The position numbers and the translations under genes are program-made. Below the pieces are notes generated by a model, which worked only from the letters and a program-made list of their open reading frames with translations, was not told where the DNA came from and made no database searches. 64,000 nt of DNA from assembly GCA_037389465.1 (NCBI GenBank), contig JAZARR010000273.1:186001-250000 (forward strand), in the 5' to 3' direction. Source of the DNA: Baylisascaris procyonis. Its lineage: Eukaryota > Nematoda > Chromadorea > Rhabditida > Ascarididae. Of the stretch, positions 61,906-64,000 are shown piece by piece (position 1 is the stretch's first letter; every line of letters starts with the position of its first letter).

Positions 61906-64000
61906 AAGACGACGCACTGTTGAAGGTGAGGCGCTGTTGAGGACGACGCACTGTTGAAGGTGAGGCGCTGTTGAAGACGACGCACTGTTGAAGGTGAGGC
62001 GCTGTTGAAGACGACGCACTGTTGAAGACGACGCACTGTTGAAGGTGAGGCGCTGTTGAAGACGACGCACTGTTGAAGGTGAGGCGCTGTTGAAGGAGAC
62101 GCACTGTTGAAGGTGAGGCGCTGTTGAAGGAGACGCACTGTTGAAGGTGAGGCGCTGTTGAAGGCGACGCACTGTTGAAGGTGTGGCACTGTTGAAGGCG
62201 ACGCACTGTTGAAGACGACGCACTGTTGAAGGTGAGGCACTGTTGAAGGCGACGCACTGTTGAAGACGACGCACTGTTGAAGGTGAGGCGCTGTTGAAGA
62301 CGACGCACTGTTGAAGGTGAGGCGCTGTTGAAGACGACGCACTGTTGAAGGTGAGGCGCTGTTGAAGGTGTGGCACTGTTGAAGACGACGCACTGTTGAA
62401 GGCGACGCACTGTTGAAGGTGAGGCGCTGTTGAAGACGACGCACTGTTGAAGGTGAGGCACTGTTGAAGGCGACGCACTGTTGAAGGTGAGGCGCTGTTG
62501 AAGACGACGCACTGTTGAAGGTGAGGCACTGTTGAAGGTGAGGCACTGTTGAAGGCGACGCACTGTTGAAGGTGAGGCACTGTTGAAGGCGACGCACTGT
62601 TGAAGGTGAGGCACTGTTGAAGGCGACGCACTGTTGAAGGTGAGGCACTGTTGAAGACGACGCACTGTTGAAGGTGAGGCACTGTTGAAGGTGAGGCACT
62701 GTTGAAGGCGACGCACTGTTGAAGGTGAGGCACTGTTGAAGACGACGCACTGTTGAAGGTGAGGCACTGTTGAAGGTGAGGCACTGTTGAAGGCGACGCA
62801 CTGTTGAAGGTGAGGCACTGTTGAAGGCGACGCACTGTTGAAGGTGAGGCACTGTTGAAGGCGACGCACTGTTGAAGGTGAGGCACTGTTGAAGGCGACG
62901 CACTGTTGAAGGTGAGGCGCTGTTGAAGACGACGCACTGTTGAAGGTGAGGCACTGTTGAAGGCGACGCACTGTTGAAGGTGAGGCACTGTTGAAGACGA
63001 CGCACTGTTGAAGGTGAGGCACTGTTGAAGGTGAGGCACTGTTGAAGGCGACGCACTGTTGAAGGTGAGGCACTGTTGAAGGCGACGCACTGTTGAAGGT
63101 GAGGCGCTGTTGAAGACGACGCACTGTTGAAGGTGAGGCACTGTTGTCGACGCACTGCTGAAGGTGAGGCACTGTTCAAGCGACGCACTGTTGAAGGTGA
63201 GGCACTGTTGAAGGCGACGCACTGTTGAAGGTGAGGCACTGTTGAAGGCGACGCACTGTTGAAGGTGAGGCGCTGTTGAAGACGACGCACTGTTGAAGGT
63301 GAGGCACTGTTGAAGGTGAGGCACTGTTGAAGGCGACGCACTGTTGAAGGTGAGGCACTGTTGAAGGCGACGCACTGTTGAAGGCGACGCACTGTTGAAG
63401 GCGACGCACTGTTGAAGGTGAGGCGCTGTTGAAGACGACGCACTGTTGAAGGTGAGGCGCTGTTGAAGACGACGCACTGTTGAAGGTGAGGCGCTGTTGA
63501 AGACGACGCACTGTTGAAGGTGAGGCGCTGTTGAAGGTGTGGCACTGTTGAAGACGACGCACTGTTGAAGGTGAGGCACTGTTGAAGGCGACGCACTGTT
63601 GAAGGTGAGGCGCTGTTGAAGACGACGCACTGTTGAAGGTGAGGCACTGTTGAAGGTGAGGCACTGTTGAAGGCGACGCACTGTTGAAGGTGAGGCACTG
63701 TTGAAGGCGACGCACTGTTGAAGGTGAGGCGCTGTTGAAGGCGACGCACTGTTGAAGGTGAGGCGCTGTTGAAGACGACGCACTGTTGAAGGTGAGGCGC
63801 TGTTGAAGGCGACGCACTGTTGAAGGTGAGGCACTGTTGAAGACGACGCACTGTTGAAGGTGAGGCACTGTTGAAGGTGAGGCACTGTTGAAGGCGACGC
63901 ACTGTTGAAGGTGAGGCACTGTTGAAGGCGACGCACTGTTGAAGGTGAGGCGCTGTTGAAGACGACGCACTGTTGAAGGTGAGGCACTGTTGAAGACGCA

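Larger units (their letters stand above)
41000..62400 (+). repeat. Array subregion dominated by C, D, E and H units
   Basis: C (gaggcgctg) is the main unit, paired with D, E or B, and D-D pairs are frequent; these combinations are uncommon before 41 kb. The H unit (gaggacgacg) is essentially confined here, first seen near 42579 and last near 61937. Four H units at 42783, 43123, 44466 and 45180 are spaced 340, 1343 and 714 bp, all multiples of 17. A 15-bp unit gaaggtgacactgtt occurs at 48904, 53359 and 57267. Limits are approximate, and A/B-rich patches occur near 60.4-61 kb. Confidence 0.7.
30695..63172 (-). other. Longest minus-strand stop-free frame (10,825 codons), not called as a gene
   Basis: On the minus strand the unit contains no stop in any frame, so reading continues until a rare variant supplies TCA, TTA or CTA on the plus strand (here gaatcactg at the 3' end). 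Similar frames occupy 28573-60645, 39876-63902 and 26502-39872 in overlapping phases. The translation is a 17-residue cycle with core LQQ-FNSAS, e.g. PHLQQCVAFNSASPSTV alternating with RRLQQRLTFNSASPSTV. The first codon is GTG, not ATG; a minus-strand ATG needs CAT on the plus strand, and the only one I noticed in the array is at about 17729. All three frames are open simultaneously and give the same cycle, which is a property of the repeat and not evidence for a gene. Transcription or translation cannot be excluded from sequence alone. Confidence 0.85.
3584..64000 (+). repeat. Giant 17-bp minisatellite array, about 3,550 units, right end not reached
   Basis: The whole stretch is built from one 17-bp unit. 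The four common variants are A gaaggtgaggcactgtt, B gaaggcgacgcactgtt, C gaaggtgaggcgctgtt and D gaagacgacgcactgtt. Minor variants are E gaaggagacgcactgtt, F gaaggtgtggcactgtt, G gaaggtgacgcactgtt and H gaggacgacgcactgtt. A is usually followed by B, and C by D, so the practical period is a 34-bp dimer. The A+B+C+D set is 56% GC, with 26 G to 12 C on this strand and five CpG in 68 bp, so CpG is not depleted. The plus strand has TGA in every unit (gttgaag) and is closed in all frames. No unique sequence, transposon or gene interrupts it in this window. Confidence 0.97.

Noticed and set aside
3326..63987. Giant minus-strand open frames (up to 10,825 codons) as genes for repeat proteins such as silk, mucin or surface antigen
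   Set aside because: All three minus frames are open at once and encode the same cycle, the starts are GTG, ATG is almost absent, ends fall on chance variants, and each nucleotide of the unit occupies every codon position in turn, so no codon-level constraint is possible to see.
3584..64000. CRISPR array
   Set aside because: There are no spacers: repeat units abut directly, are 17 bp, and no cas-like gene is present. The flank looks eukaryotic.
3584..64000. Telomeric repeat
   Set aside because: The 17-mer contains no TTAGGG-, TTAGG- or TTAGGC-type telomere unit. Subtelomeric location is possible but not shown.

Overview
The window looks like eukaryotic nuclear DNA, most likely from an invertebrate animal; the taxon cannot be fixed from the sequence. 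About 3.5 kb of AT-richer, gene-poor sequence is followed by one uninterrupted tandem array that fills the remaining 60.4 kb and runs off the right edge. There is no bacterial-style gene packing, no operon and no convincing protein gene.

Flank (1-3488): a short reading frame open to the left edge and broken by one in-frame TAG, an unrecognised 90-codon frame at 1696-1968, a T9/G10 homopolymer junction at 2736-2754, a degenerate tRNA-like fold at 2910-2980 (tRNA pseudogene or head of a tRNA-derived SINE), and a few short direct repeats. The rest is featureless intergenic DNA to my reading.

Array (about 3489/3540-64000): a 17-bp minisatellite of roughly 3,550 units. Four main variants are A gaaggtgaggcactgtt, B gaaggcgacgcactgtt, C gaaggtgaggcgctgtt and D gaagacgacgcactgtt; minor ones are E (gaaggagacg...), F (gaaggtgtgg...), G (gaaggtgacg...) and H (gaggacgacg...). 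Units are organised as 34-bp A-B and C-D dimers, as 102-bp ABABCD cycles in places, and as kilobase higher-order blocks. Three copies of a 3.47-kb block lie at about 14905-18370, 18656-22121 and 24953-28418. Unit length is nearly invariant: distances between marker variants resolve exactly into 17-mers plus a countable number of 15-, 16- and 18-bp units.

The array is not uniform. From 3.5 to about 25 kb it carries many variants in the CTGTT part of the unit. Between about 25 and 31 kb the same higher-order blocks reappear with most of those variants replaced by consensus. From 31 to 41 kb it is A/B/C/D-rich and very regular. From 41 to about 62.4 kb a different mix (C, D, E, H, D-D pairs) dominates, then A/B-rich sequence returns.

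Because 17 is not divisible by 3 and the unit has no minus-strand stop, all three minus frames stay open for up to about 32 kb and spell the same 17-residue cycle. These giant frames have essentially no ATG and are read here as a by-product of the repeat, not as genes. The points most worth testing are the frame-independent coding property, the exact length lock, and the one-directional loss of variants near 25-31 kb, which may be biology (gene conversion) or an assembly-correction artefact.
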